Shown here: positions 48,816 through 55,493 of the stretch, one piece after another
Layout: each line of letters begins with the position of its first letter
Numbering within the stretch: position 1 is the stretch's first letter
Origin: JBBTQX01 sp964366055
GTDB taxonomy: Bacteria; Patescibacteriota; Minisyncoccia; UBA6257; GWB1-50-10
Assembly: GCA_964366055.1 (NCBI GenBank)
Contig: CAYISE010000001.1
Coordinates: 1 to 57,082 of the forward strand
DNA: 57,082 bases
Direction of reading: 5' to 3'
Notes under the pieces: generated by a model
What the model was told of the DNA's origin: nothing
Seen by the model: the letters and a program-made list of their open reading frames with translations, nothing else
Databases searched by the model: none
Made by a program: the position numbers and the translations under genes

Positions 48816-50096
48816 CTATTGTCCCGCCGGGCGCTCGGTAAGAATTGCTTGGATATCCAAAGTTTTCCCTCCCTGGCCGGACGAGCCCCGCTGAATTTTC
48901 AAATTAATCGTGTCACCGATGTTATGTCGCTGAATCAAATTTCCCAAAGGATTATTTTCATCCACTTTCACGCCGTTGACCTCAAGAATAATATCTTCCG
49001 CCTGAATCCCCGCCTTCGCCGCCGGAGAATTCGGGAGCATCGCCGGACCGCTGTCATTTCCCCGCACGAGCGCGCCATGAGCCACCGGCAATTTTTCTCT
49101 TTCTTTCAGACCCTCGGTAACCGAGAGATAACGCACGCCTAGATATGGAATTTTAATCTCGCCGGTTTTTTTGACGGATTCAATGTCGCGCTTCGCCTGG
49201 TTCACGGGAATCGCGAAACTGATGCTTTGGGCGCCGGAGGCGATGGCCGTGTTGATGCCGATGACCTCGCCCTTCAGATTCAAGAGCGGTCCGCCGGAGT
49301 TGCCCGGGTTAATCGCCGCGTCGGTTTGAATGACATTCTGAATCGTTTCCGAGCCGAAGTTTGCCCCCGAGGCGGTAATCGTCCGAGACAGACCGGAGAT
49401 CACCCCCACCGAAACGGTGTTCCGGAATTCGCCCAGAGCGTTGCCAATGGCAATCGCGGTCTGGCCCAATTTTAAGCCGTCGGAATCGCCCAGAGCCACG
49501 ACCGGTAAATTCGTCGCCGCGATTTTTATTACCGCCAAATCCTGGGCCGGGTCGCGGGCCAGAATTTTCGCGTCATATTTTTTGCCGTCATTCGTGAGAA
49601 CGGTATAATCCGCCTTTGAGTCGGAGACCACGTGCTTGTTGGTTAAAATCAGGCCGTCGCCGGAAATGATAAAACCGCTCCCGCCGCCCACGTCCTGTTT
49701 TTTAGTTCCCTTCTGGCAGGGCTGGGAAAAACTAAACCCGCCGAAATCACCGCCGAATAAATCCCGAAACTCGGGCGGCAAATTGGAGAAGGGGTCGCCT
49801 CCCGGGCATTGTTCAATCACCGGCAAATCCTTGGAAATCACGATGGAAACGACGGAGGGCGAGGCCCTTTCCACCGCTTTCACAATCGCCTGTTCATAAT
49901 CAATGGTGGGGGCGTAGAGCGCGATATTCGTCCCTCCACCCGTTGTGGAGGTGGCCAATTCAGTTGGTCCACCCTTCAAAAAATTCCAAATACTTCCCAA
50001 TAAATCCGCCTGGGCGAAACGGGAGGTCGCGAGCGAGCCGAAAAATCCGCCGACCAAACCCGCGATAATTATTATAATTAAGGTTTTTCTGGGCAT
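48816..50096 (-). CDS. HtrA/DegP-family serine protease with PDZ domain
   Basis: 426 residues. Membrane anchor at 5-25, then a trypsin-like domain with His155 in LTNKHVVS, Asp186 in DPAQDLAVIKI and Ser267 in INPGNSGGPLL, all intact. A single PDZ domain follows from about 315 (YLGVRYLSVTEGLKE to NGVKVDENNPLG). Loop LA contains a long glycine/phenylalanine-rich insert with two cysteines (C97, C127). It probably degrades misfolded exported proteins. It lies 16 nt after the SIMPL gene and is likely cotranscribed with it. Confidence 0.9.
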   Translation of the reverse strand: MPRKTLIIIIIAGLVGGFFGSLATSRFAQADLLGSIWNFLKGGPTELATSTTGGGTNIALYAPTIDYEQAIVKAVERASPSVVSIVISKDLPVIEQCPGGDPFSNLPPEFRDLFGGDFGGFSFSQPCQKGTKKQDVGGGSGFIISGDGLILTNKHVVSDSKADYTVLTNDGKKYDAKILARDPAQDLAVIKIAATNLPVVALGDSDGLKLGQTAIAIGNALGEFRNTVSVGVISGLSRTITASGANFGSETIQNVIQTDAAINPGNSGGPLLNLKGEVIGINTAIASGAQSISFAIPVNQAKRDIESVKKTGEIKIPYLGVRYLSVTEGLKEREKLPVAHGALVRGNDSGPAMLPNSPAAKAGIQAEDIILEVNGVKVDENNPLGNLIQRHNIGDTINLKIQRGSSGQGGKTLDIQAILTERPAGQ

Positions 50097-50112
50097 AATC
50101 TCCTCACTTTAT

Positions 50113-50892
50113 CTATCGAATTTCATAGCGAAGCGTTACGCTCACCGTCACATCTTGGGAGCCGGGTTCAACTGCCGGCGTCGGCGCTGTCGCGCTTTTT
50201 TCCATCATCGCTCCGGCGCCGTAAGCGTAATACGCGGGCGGCGTCCCGGAATTTTCATCAATCCCCAAAAGACGCCCCACGCCGAAGCCGCCGGCTTTGG
50301 CGATTTCTTTCGCTTTGGCTTTGGCCCTCCCTATCGCCTCCGCCCGCGCCTGTGATTTGACTGATTCCGGGTCGTCAATCGCAAACTGAAGCCGGGAGAC
50401 GGTGTTTACTCCAACCTTCACCACTCCCCCCAAAATGCCGCCGATTTTTGAGAAGTCGCGGACTTTCACTTGAACATCCTGACTCACCGTATAGCCCACA
50501 ATCTCGGCAGGCGGACACGGTTCCGCGCCGCTCTCAAAAGGCCGATAACAATTATATGTCTGATAACGCGGCGAGATGGCGTAGTTCTGGGTTTCCACAT
50601 CTTTCGCATCCACGCCCTCGTTTTTCACGAAATCAATTGCCTGATTCATCTTCTTGGTATTGGCGGCCTGAAGCGCGCCCAAGTCCTTTCCCCCTTCCGT
50701 TACGACGCTGAAATTAAATTGGGCGACATCCGGCACCGCCACCATCTTCCCCTCCCCCGAGACCGAGAAACTTCGGAAGGACGACGGCTGAATTGATTCC
50801 GAATAACTGGCGGCATACACCCAGACCGAATAAGCGCCGACCAAAAGAGCGACGATAATCGCGACATTCAAATACTGTTTTGTTTTTTCCAT
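50113..50892 (-). CDS. SIMPL-domain (DUF541) membrane-anchored protein
   Basis: 259 residues. N-terminal anchor (VAIIVALLVGAYSVWVYAA) then the SIMPL domain: SFSVSGEGKMVAVPDVAQF at the start, VETQNYAISPRYQTY in the middle and QDVTVSVTLRYEIR at the end, the usual beta-rich frame. SIMPL proteins form periplasmic oligomers of uncertain role, often stress-linked. It shares an operon with HtrA, supporting an envelope-stress role by association. Confidence 0.85.
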   Translation of the reverse strand: MEKTKQYLNVAIIVALLVGAYSVWVYAASYSESIQPSSFRSFSVSGEGKMVAVPDVAQFNFSVVTEGGKDLGALQAANTKKMNQAIDFVKNEGVDAKDVETQNYAISPRYQTYNCYRPFESGAEPCPPAEIVGYTVSQDVQVKVRDFSKIGGILGGVVKVGVNTVSRLQFAIDDPESVKSQARAEAIGRAKAKAKEIAKAGGFGVGRLLGIDENSGTPPAYYAYGAGAMMEKSATAPTPAVEPGSQDVTVSVTLRYEIR

Positions 50893-50898
50893 ATTAAT

Positions 50899-50927
50899 AT
50901 ATTAGTAAGAGCGAAATTCTAAGTCAA
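50899..50927 (-). promoter_or_regulatory. Promoter of the SIMPL-HtrA operon
   Basis: TTGACT (50927-50922), 17-nt spacer, TAATAT (50904-50899), then 6 nt to ATG 50892. The -35 box overlaps the last codon of the cysteine desulfurase gene. The spacing predicts a leaderless messenger. Confidence 0.62.
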
Positions 50928-52312
50928 CTATTTAAAATCTCTCCTAGAATTTTCAAAGCGCGGTTTAATTCTTCTTGCGACGTCATTTTACCAAAACTGA
51001 AACGCAAACTCCCCCTTACCCTTTCCGGAGAAAGACCAAGCGCTTGCAAAACGTATGACGGGGAATACGAACGAGCCGAGCAAGCCGAACCGGATGAAAC
51101 GGCCACGCCGGCCAAGTCCAGTTTAATCAGCAGGTCACCCGCAAATTCCGTGGGAAAATAAATATTCAGAATGTGCGGCGTTTTTGAGTCGCCGTTTGTC
51201 TCCGCTTCCGGATAGGATTTCTTGAGGCCGCGCCAGAAGTGATTTTTGAGTGACTCAACTTTTTTCGCGTTTCCTTTTCTTTCTCTCACGGCTAATTCCG
51301 CCGCCTTCGCAAAGCCGACGATTAAAGGAACGTTCTCCGTGCCGGAACGGAGGCCGAACTCCTGGCCGCCGCCCGTTATTATCGGAGCGATAAAATCGCT
51401 TCCAAAATTTTGATTTTTCACGAACAGCGCGCCGATTCCCTTCGGCCCGTAAATCTTCTGGCCGGAGAGCGTCATTAAATCCACGCCTAGTTTCTTAATA
51501 TCGCAGTCAAAATAATTTAAGGCCTGGGCGGCGTCGGTGTGCACCAGCGGATAACCGCTGGAATTTTTAATTTTTAATTTCCAATTTCTAATCAATTCGG
51601 AAATTTCTGCAATGGGCTGGACGCTCCCGATTTCATTGTTCACGTACATCACCGAGACCAAAATCGTCTTTTCATCCAGGGCTTCCTTTATTTTTTTAAC
51701 ACTAACCACTCCGTTTTTATCCACCGGAATATAAACCACTTCCGCTCCGCCTTTTTCCAAATCCCGCGCCGTCTCCAAAACCGATTCGTGTTCAATGCTA
51801 CTGATAATTATTTTGGGTTTTAAAAAAATATTCGGATTAGGCGGCGCGATTTGTTTTGAGCGGAATGCCTCGGAGTCGCGGCGAGCTTGGTCGCGAGCGG
51901 AGCGAGTGTCGCCGCGACGAGAGCCAAGAGAGTCGCTCGCCGCTGGAGCGAGCGAACTCTCGGTTCCGCGAGAAATAAAACGCGCCGCCTTTACCACGCC
52001 CCGCAGAACCAGATTGTTCGCCTCCGTCGCCGAGCCGGTAAAAATGATTTCTCTGAAATCCGCGTTAATGGCTTTCGCAATCGTCTCCCGCGCCTTATCC
52101 ACCGCGCCGAGCGCCGTCTGGCCGAAAGAATGGAGCGAGCCCGGATTCCCGAACTTATCGCTGAAATACGACTCCATCGCCTCCACCACCGCCGGGTCCG
52201 CCGGCGTAGAAGCGGCGTAGTCCAAATACACCCCCACACCTTTTTGATGTTGAGTATTGTTTGAACTTTGAGAGTTATTTAAGGTGGGGGGGTAAATCCT
52301 TCTGGGTTTCAT
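50924..52312 (-). CDS. Cysteine desulfurase (IscS/NifS family) with an in-frame insert
   Basis: 462 residues, about 60-70 more than usual. VYLDYAASTPADP and FTGSATEANNLVLRGV open the PLP domain. HTDAAQALNYFDCDI and LSGQKIYGPKGIG give the PLP lysine (about K283); the usual His before it is Gln. The catalytic cysteine is in SSGSACSARSYSPS near 409. Residues about 115-150 (ESSLAPAASDSLGSRRGDTR and onward) are encoded by a palindromic element and are absent from relatives; the frame is kept. It supplies sulfur for Fe-S clusters or tRNA thiolation. It abuts the Nudix gene upstream. Confidence 0.88.
   Translation of the reverse strand: MKPRRIYPPTLNNSQSSNNTQHQKGVGVYLDYAASTPADPAVVEAMESYFSDKFGNPGSLHSFGQTALGAVDKARETIAKAINADFREIIFTGSATEANNLVLRGVVKAARFISRGTESSLAPAASDSLGSRRGDTRSARDQARRDSEAFRSKQIAPPNPNIFLKPKIIISSIEHESVLETARDLEKGGAEVVYIPVDKNGVVSVKKIKEALDEKTILVSVMYVNNEIGSVQPIAEISELIRNWKLKIKNSSGYPLVHTDAAQALNYFDCDIKKLGVDLMTLSGQKIYGPKGIGALFVKNQNFGSDFIAPIITGGGQEFGLRSGTENVPLIVGFAKAAELAVRERKGNAKKVESLKNHFWRGLKKSYPEAETNGDSKTPHILNIYFPTEFAGDLLIKLDLAGVAVSSGSACSARSYSPSYVLQALGLSPERVRGSLRFSFGKMTSQEELNRALKILGEILNS
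51863..51970. repeat. Palindromic element inserted in frame in the cysteine desulfurase gene
   Basis: About 108 nt, GC-rich, with two nested hairpins: GTCGCGGCGA (51875-51884) pairs perfectly with TCGCCGCGAC (51909-51918), and GAGAGTCGCTCG (51928-51939) pairs with CGAGCG-A-ACTCTC (51949-51961). Motifs CTTGGTCGCGAGCGGAGCGAG and CGCTGGAGCGAGCG match the intergenic element at 35709-35860. Exact edges are uncertain. Confidence 0.7.
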
Positions 52313-52313
52313 A

Positions 52314-52886
52314 TTATTTCTTGCCTCCTAGACCATTCAGGAGATTTTCCACAATTTCTTTCCCCCTCGGATTCTCCCCGCAAGCAACCAGCAACTTGAT
52401 AAGTTTTTTGCGGTGGCCCCACGAAAGCGCGGCGCCCTCCGATTCCGCGGTCTTCCCGTCCGGCAGTTTGTTCAATGAAAAAAATTTCGTCTTTTCAATC
52501 GCTTCGTCTCTCGCCGCGTTCGCCGCCGGTTTTAAATCCGCTTCGGTAACCACCAGAAAAAAACAATCTTCGTGAAATTGGGGAGCGCCGGGGCGGTCCG
52601 AAGGAATTCGGATGGAGACCGAAAGTCCCAAATCAATCAGATGTTCGTCAAAGGTAAGACCGGATTCTTCTTCAAATTCGCGGTGCGCCGTCGCGGCAAG
52701 GCCTCCATCTTTTTGCGGGTCAAAATGGCCCATCGGCATTTTCCAAATCCTATCTTCAACAAAAACACCACCGGTTTTTTGAAGATTTTTCTCGCCCGCC
52801 TTCTGCAGAATCAGAAGCAGTCGCGACTCGTTGTCCTTGAACCAAATGCAAGCGACACCCGCCGAATAACTGACGTCGTCCTTCAT
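52314..52886 (-). CDS. Nudix-domain protein, degenerate Nudix box
   Basis: 190 residues. SYSAGVACIWFKDNESRLLL starts the fold. The box region reads MGHFDPQKDGGLAATA then HREFEEESGL: the EFEEESG catalytic end is intact, but the first Glu is Lys and the spacing has extra residues. It may hydrolyse a nucleoside diphosphate derivative or serve as a sensor. It sits between a cysteine desulfurase and a small unknown gene in one operon. Confidence 0.7.
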   Translation of the reverse strand: MKDDVSYSAGVACIWFKDNESRLLLILQKAGEKNLQKTGGVFVEDRIWKMPMGHFDPQKDGGLAATAHREFEEESGLTFDEHLIDLGLSVSIRIPSDRPGAPQFHEDCFFLVVTEADLKPAANAARDEAIEKTKFFSLNKLPDGKTAESEGAALSWGHRKKLIKLLVACGENPRGKEIVENLLNGLGGKK

Positions 52887-52888
52887 CC

Positions 52889-53173
52889 CTATCTCTCTTT
52901 AAGGCGTTTTTCAACGAATGTCAAAAAAAGATTTACCAAACCATCCAGTGCGTCGTCAAACGAGCGCCGCGCTTCGGGATTCGCCGCCTTGCTCGGTATC
53001 ATGCCGCGCACGGCAAGCAGATGAGGGCCCTCTTCTTCCCGCGCGTCCTTTTCTCCGAAAACCAACGCGCGCACTTCTTCAACAAGAATCACCTTTGCCT
53101 GCGGCACTACTTTCTGGAATTCCTTAAATTCTTTTTGACTCAACGCGGGATACTTTGGCAAGTCCTCTTTCAT
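52889..53173 (-). CDS. Small hypothetical protein
   Basis: 94 residues, charged, no membrane segment. Segments QKEFKEFQKVVPQAKVILV and FDDALDGLVNLFLTFVEKRL look helical. I recognise no family. A perfect TATAAT ends 6 nt before the ATG, so it probably starts the transcript that continues to the Nudix and cysteine desulfurase genes. Confidence 0.6.
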   Translation of the reverse strand: MKEDLPKYPALSQKEFKEFQKVVPQAKVILVEEVRALVFGEKDAREEEGPHLLAVRGMIPSKAANPEARRSFDDALDGLVNLFLTFVEKRLKER

Positions 53174-53179
53174 CTTTTT

Positions 53180-53185
53180 ATTATA
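53180..53185 (-). promoter_or_regulatory. -10 box 6 nt before the small gene at 52889-53173
   Basis: TATAAT on the minus strand, perfect, with ATG 53173 beginning 6 nt later (spacer AAAAAG). The -35 region is weak. Confidence 0.5.
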
Positions 53186-53189
53186 TCAA

Positions 53190-53735
53190 TTAATATCTCG
53201 GATTTTCTTCCCTGATTCTTTTTTTATGATTCGCGTACCGGGCGAGGGCGAAAAACAAACTGGAGAGCCGATTCAAAAACTGAAGTAACGCCGGGGAAAG
53301 TTTTTTACTTCTGTTGAATTTCACCGCCGCCCGCTCCGCCCGCCGCGCCATCGCCCGCGCGATATCCAGCCGCGCCGAGAGCTCACTCCCGCCCGGGAGG
53401 ATGAATTTCCGAAGCGGCGGCATTTTTTTATCCACACTCCTGATTGTCCTCTCAATCTCCCCGGTCCTTCCCGCGTCAATCTTTCTGAAGCCCCCGACTT
53501 CGTATCCGAAACCGATTACCGCCACCTCGGCTTGAACGATAAAAAGGTTTTGCTGAACTATTTTAAGAATTCCAGCCAGGTCTTTTCTCGCCTCCACGCG
53601 CGCGAGTCCCGTCCAGGAATTTAGTTCGTCCAAATCGCCGAGCAGGTCAAAAAGAGCGTTATCCTTAGGCAATTTCTTCTTGCCAAAATAACTTTGCCCT
53701 TTGTCCCCCCGGCCGGTATAGAATTGGGTTTTCAT
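53190..53735 (-). CDS. Cob(I)yrinic acid a,c-diamide adenosyltransferase (PduO/ATR type)
   Basis: 181 residues from ATG 53735 (MKTQFYTGRGDKGQSYFG); the longer frame from 53768 runs into tRNA-His. YTGRGDKGQSYFGKKKLPKD is the ATP-binding loop, LDELNSWTGLAR follows, and DIARAMARRAERAAVKF is the signature (RxxxRRAER) of PduO-type enzymes. It attaches adenosine to cobalamin. No cobalamin pathway or B12-dependent enzyme is in the window; the cell may salvage the cofactor. Its ATG is 6 nt after tRNA-His. Confidence 0.87.
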   Translation of the reverse strand: MKTQFYTGRGDKGQSYFGKKKLPKDNALFDLLGDLDELNSWTGLARVEARKDLAGILKIVQQNLFIVQAEVAVIGFGYEVGGFRKIDAGRTGEIERTIRSVDKKMPPLRKFILPGGSELSARLDIARAMARRAERAAVKFNRSKKLSPALLQFLNRLSSLFFALARYANHKKRIREENPRY

Positions 53736-53741
53736 AAGCGG

Positions 53742-53816
53742 GGTGCCTGATGGGAATTGAACCCACAACCCTCAGATCCACAATCTGATGCTCTAACCAA
53801 TTGAGCTACAGGCACC
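53742..53816 (-). tRNA. tRNA-His (GTG)
   Basis: Cloverleaf read on the minus strand: acceptor GTGCCTG with CAGGCAC, anticodon loop TTGTGGA between TCAGA and TCTGA, T-loop GTTCAAT. The extra 5' G (G-1, position 53816) opposite C73 (53742) is encoded, the identity element of tRNA-His. CCA is not encoded. The 3' end lies 6 nt from ATG 53735 of the adenosyltransferase gene. Confidence 0.95.
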
Positions 53817-53826
53817 ATTTTAAACT

Positions 53827-53846
53827 AATCAGATTCTACTCTGATT
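53827..53846. promoter_or_regulatory. Inverted repeat between divergent tRNA-His and the DedA gene
   Basis: AATCAGA-TTCTAC-TCTGATT, a perfect 7-bp stem with 6-nt loop, 11 nt upstream of tRNA-His. It may be a terminator-like hairpin or an operator; no T-run of note follows. Confidence 0.4.
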
Positions 53847-53892
53847 TAAACCCGAAATGAAGGGGTCCCGGCAATAGTATGCTATATTTTAA

Positions 53893-53898
53893 TAATAT
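53893..53898 (+). promoter_or_regulatory. -10 box 6 nt before the DedA-like gene
   Basis: TAATAT followed by CCAATT and then ATG 53905. The same 6-nt spacing is seen before clpB, the SIMPL gene and the small gene at 53173. The -35 is not evident. Confidence 0.45.
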
Positions 53899-53904
53899 CC
53901 AATT

Positions 53905-54555
53905 ATGGGCGGTCTTTTAGACAATCTGGGCGCTCTCGTTTTGCAGTACCCGGCGTGGAGCCATTGGATTATCGCGGCGGGCATCCTCATTCAGGGCGAG
54001 CTGGCTATTTTGGTCTCCGTCTTTTTAATCGCGAATAACAGTTTAAGCTGGGGGGGGTTTATCGTTCCGGCGCTCTCGGCGGCGATTATCGGCGATATCC
54101 TTCTCTATTTTCTCGGCCGCGTTTTAAGAAATACCAGATTCGGCTGGAAATTATACAAAAAAATCAAACACAACCGCCGCGCCCAATTATATTTTTTCTA
54201 CGTGCGGGAAAATGTGAATAAACTCCTTATCGCCTCAAAATTTCTCCTCGGCACGAACATTCTGGCGGTATTCGCCATCAGCTGGTCCAAGGTGAAATTC
54301 AGCAAATTCTTGAAATCCAAGTTCATCGGTTTGCTCCTCTGGTTTTTCCCCATGACCGCCATCGCCTATTTCTTCGCCTCCGGTTTAACCTACCTGCGCT
54401 CCGAAAAAATTTTCCACCAGATGGAAATAGGCGTCGCTATTGTCGTGGTTTTAATCTTCGGCGGAGAATATCTTTTGAGGAGAATAATAAACAAATCTTT
54501 CGGTCTGAAAAGTAAGGCCGAAGAAATCGGCGACGCTCTTAAGGAAAAATTATAA
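53905..54555 (+). CDS. DedA-family (SNARE-associated) membrane protein
   Basis: 216 residues, about five membrane helices. IQGELAILVSVFLIANN near 29 and ALSAAIIGDILLYFLGRVLR near 56 form the first half of the fold. VRENVNKLLIASKFLLGTNI then FAISWSKVKFSKFL match the F/Y-x3-R and G-T-N region of DedA proteins. DedA proteins are thought to recycle undecaprenyl phosphate or other lipids, which suits a cell with a large glycan island. The 3' end overlaps the convergent pterin dehydratase by 6 nt. Confidence 0.8.
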   Translation: MGGLLDNLGALVLQYPAWSHWIIAAGILIQGELAILVSVFLIANNSLSWGGFIVPALSAAIIGDILLYFLGRVLRNTRFGWKLYKKIKHNRRAQLYFFYVRENVNKLLIASKFLLGTNILAVFAISWSKVKFSKFLKSKFIGLLLWFFPMTAIAYFFASGLTYLRSEKIFHQMEIGVAIVVVLIFGGEYLLRRIINKSFGLKSKAEEIGDALKEKL

Positions 54556-54873
54556 CGCGTTTATCTTGGCCGCCACGATGAAATCGTTTCCCGACAATCC
54601 GCCGATGGCGTGCGTCCAAAGTTCCATCCTCACTTTACTGTAGAAAATATGAAAATCGGGATGGTGGCCTTCGCTCTCGGCAATGGCCGCCGTTTTATTT
54701 ACGAACGTCATTGCTTCCTTGAAATCTTTGAATTGAAAATCGCGGCTGATTTTTTTGCCGTCATCGGAAATAGTCCAGCCGGGCGTCTGTTTCAATAGGA
54801 TTTCCGCCTCAACTTTATTTAGCGGCGGCGCATCGCCTTCGCACGCCACGCACTTTTTTTGCGTGAGATCCAT
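54550..54873 (-). CDS. Pterin-4-alpha-carbinolamine dehydratase family
   Basis: 107 residues, standard size. NKVEAEILLKQTPGW in the N-terminal half, then AESEGHHPDFHIFYSKV with the catalytic His pair (about 67-68), and WTHAIGGLSGNDFIVAAKI at the end. It dehydrates 4a-hydroxytetrahydropterin; in bacteria without aromatic amino acid hydroxylases it may assist in pterin or molybdopterin metabolism. No pterin pathway gene is nearby. The N-terminal KKCVACEGD is typical of longer members. Confidence 0.88.
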   Translation of the reverse strand: MDLTQKKCVACEGDAPPLNKVEAEILLKQTPGWTISDDGKKISRDFQFKDFKEAMTFVNKTAAIAESEGHHPDFHIFYSKVRMELWTHAIGGLSGNDFIVAAKINAL

Positions 54874-54888
54874 GAATTTACTGAAAAT

Positions 54889-55359
54889 CTATCTCCTCTT
54901 TTTCTCTATTACGATAAGGCGCCGAATGATGGGATTTTTCCGATAAGACAAGAACTTCCCGGAAAAATCAAACCAGACACGTTTAAAAACCTCCAGGTTC
55001 AGTTTACGAATCTTCCCGATTTCCGGATCCTGCAAATAGATATATCGCCTATCCAAGCCGACTGCGACCGAATAGTGGCCGTCGTCATGAGAAAACCAAT
55101 TCACGATCACCGGGATGTCTCGCTTCACATACCGTTTGATATCATTAATGCTCGCATAATCTTTTACTCGTCCCTTAAAACCGAGTTTGACAGAAACACG
55201 GAGTAAATTTTTTGCATCCACACCGCGGGAGCGCGTGGCGCCTGATAGTTTTGCCAGCGCGCTCTCGCTTTTATTGACACCGTAATATCCCAATACCATC
55301 TTGAGCGACGCCGGACCGCAATAACCCGATGTCTGACGGAAGGATTTGATTTTAATCAT
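54889..55359 (-). CDS. C39-like cysteine peptidase domain protein
   Basis: 156 residues from ATG 55359 (MIKIKSFRQTSGYCGPASL). The longer frame overlaps tRNA-Phe and is rejected. Catalytic Cys in SGYCGPASLKMVLGYYG, His in DDGHYSVAVG and Asp in YLQDPEIGK are all in place. C39 domains remove double-glycine leaders in bacteriocin exporters; a free-standing, leaderless version like this may process a local peptide or be a domain of unknown substrate. Its ATG is 4 nt after the mature 3' end of tRNA-Phe. Confidence 0.8.
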   Translation of the reverse strand: MIKIKSFRQTSGYCGPASLKMVLGYYGVNKSESALAKLSGATRSRGVDAKNLLRVSVKLGFKGRVKDYASINDIKRYVKRDIPVIVNWFSHDDGHYSVAVGLDRRYIYLQDPEIGKIRKLNLEVFKRVWFDFSGKFLSYRKNPIIRRLIVIEKKRR

Positions 55360-55363
55360 TTTG

Positions 55364-55435
55364 TGCCGCGGGGGTGAATCGAACACCCGACACGTCGCTC
55401 TTCAGGCGACTGCTCTGCCACTGAGCTACCACGGC
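55364..55435 (-). tRNA. tRNA-Phe (GAA)
   Basis: Acceptor GCCGTGG with CCGCGGC (one G-T pair), anticodon loop CTGAAGA between GTCGC and GCGAC giving GAA, T-loop GTTCGAT, discriminator A at 55364; 72 nt, with a short D-loop. CCA is not encoded. The gene following on the same strand starts 4 nt later at 55359. Confidence 0.93.
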
Positions 55436-55463
55436 GATTCATTTCGTTTTCAAGAGCAATTCA

Positions 55464-55491
55464 ATTATAATCAAATTGCCTTATTGGTCAA
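55464..55491. promoter_or_regulatory. Divergent promoter between tRNA-Phe and the ABC transporter
   Basis: ATTATAAT reads TATAAT on both strands: minus 55469-55464 (with TTGACC at 55491-55486, 16-nt spacer, for tRNA-Phe) and plus 55466-55471 (22 nt before ATG 55494 of the ABC gene). It mirrors the overlapping boxes at 27817-27824. Confidence 0.5.
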
Positions 55492-55493
55492 AA

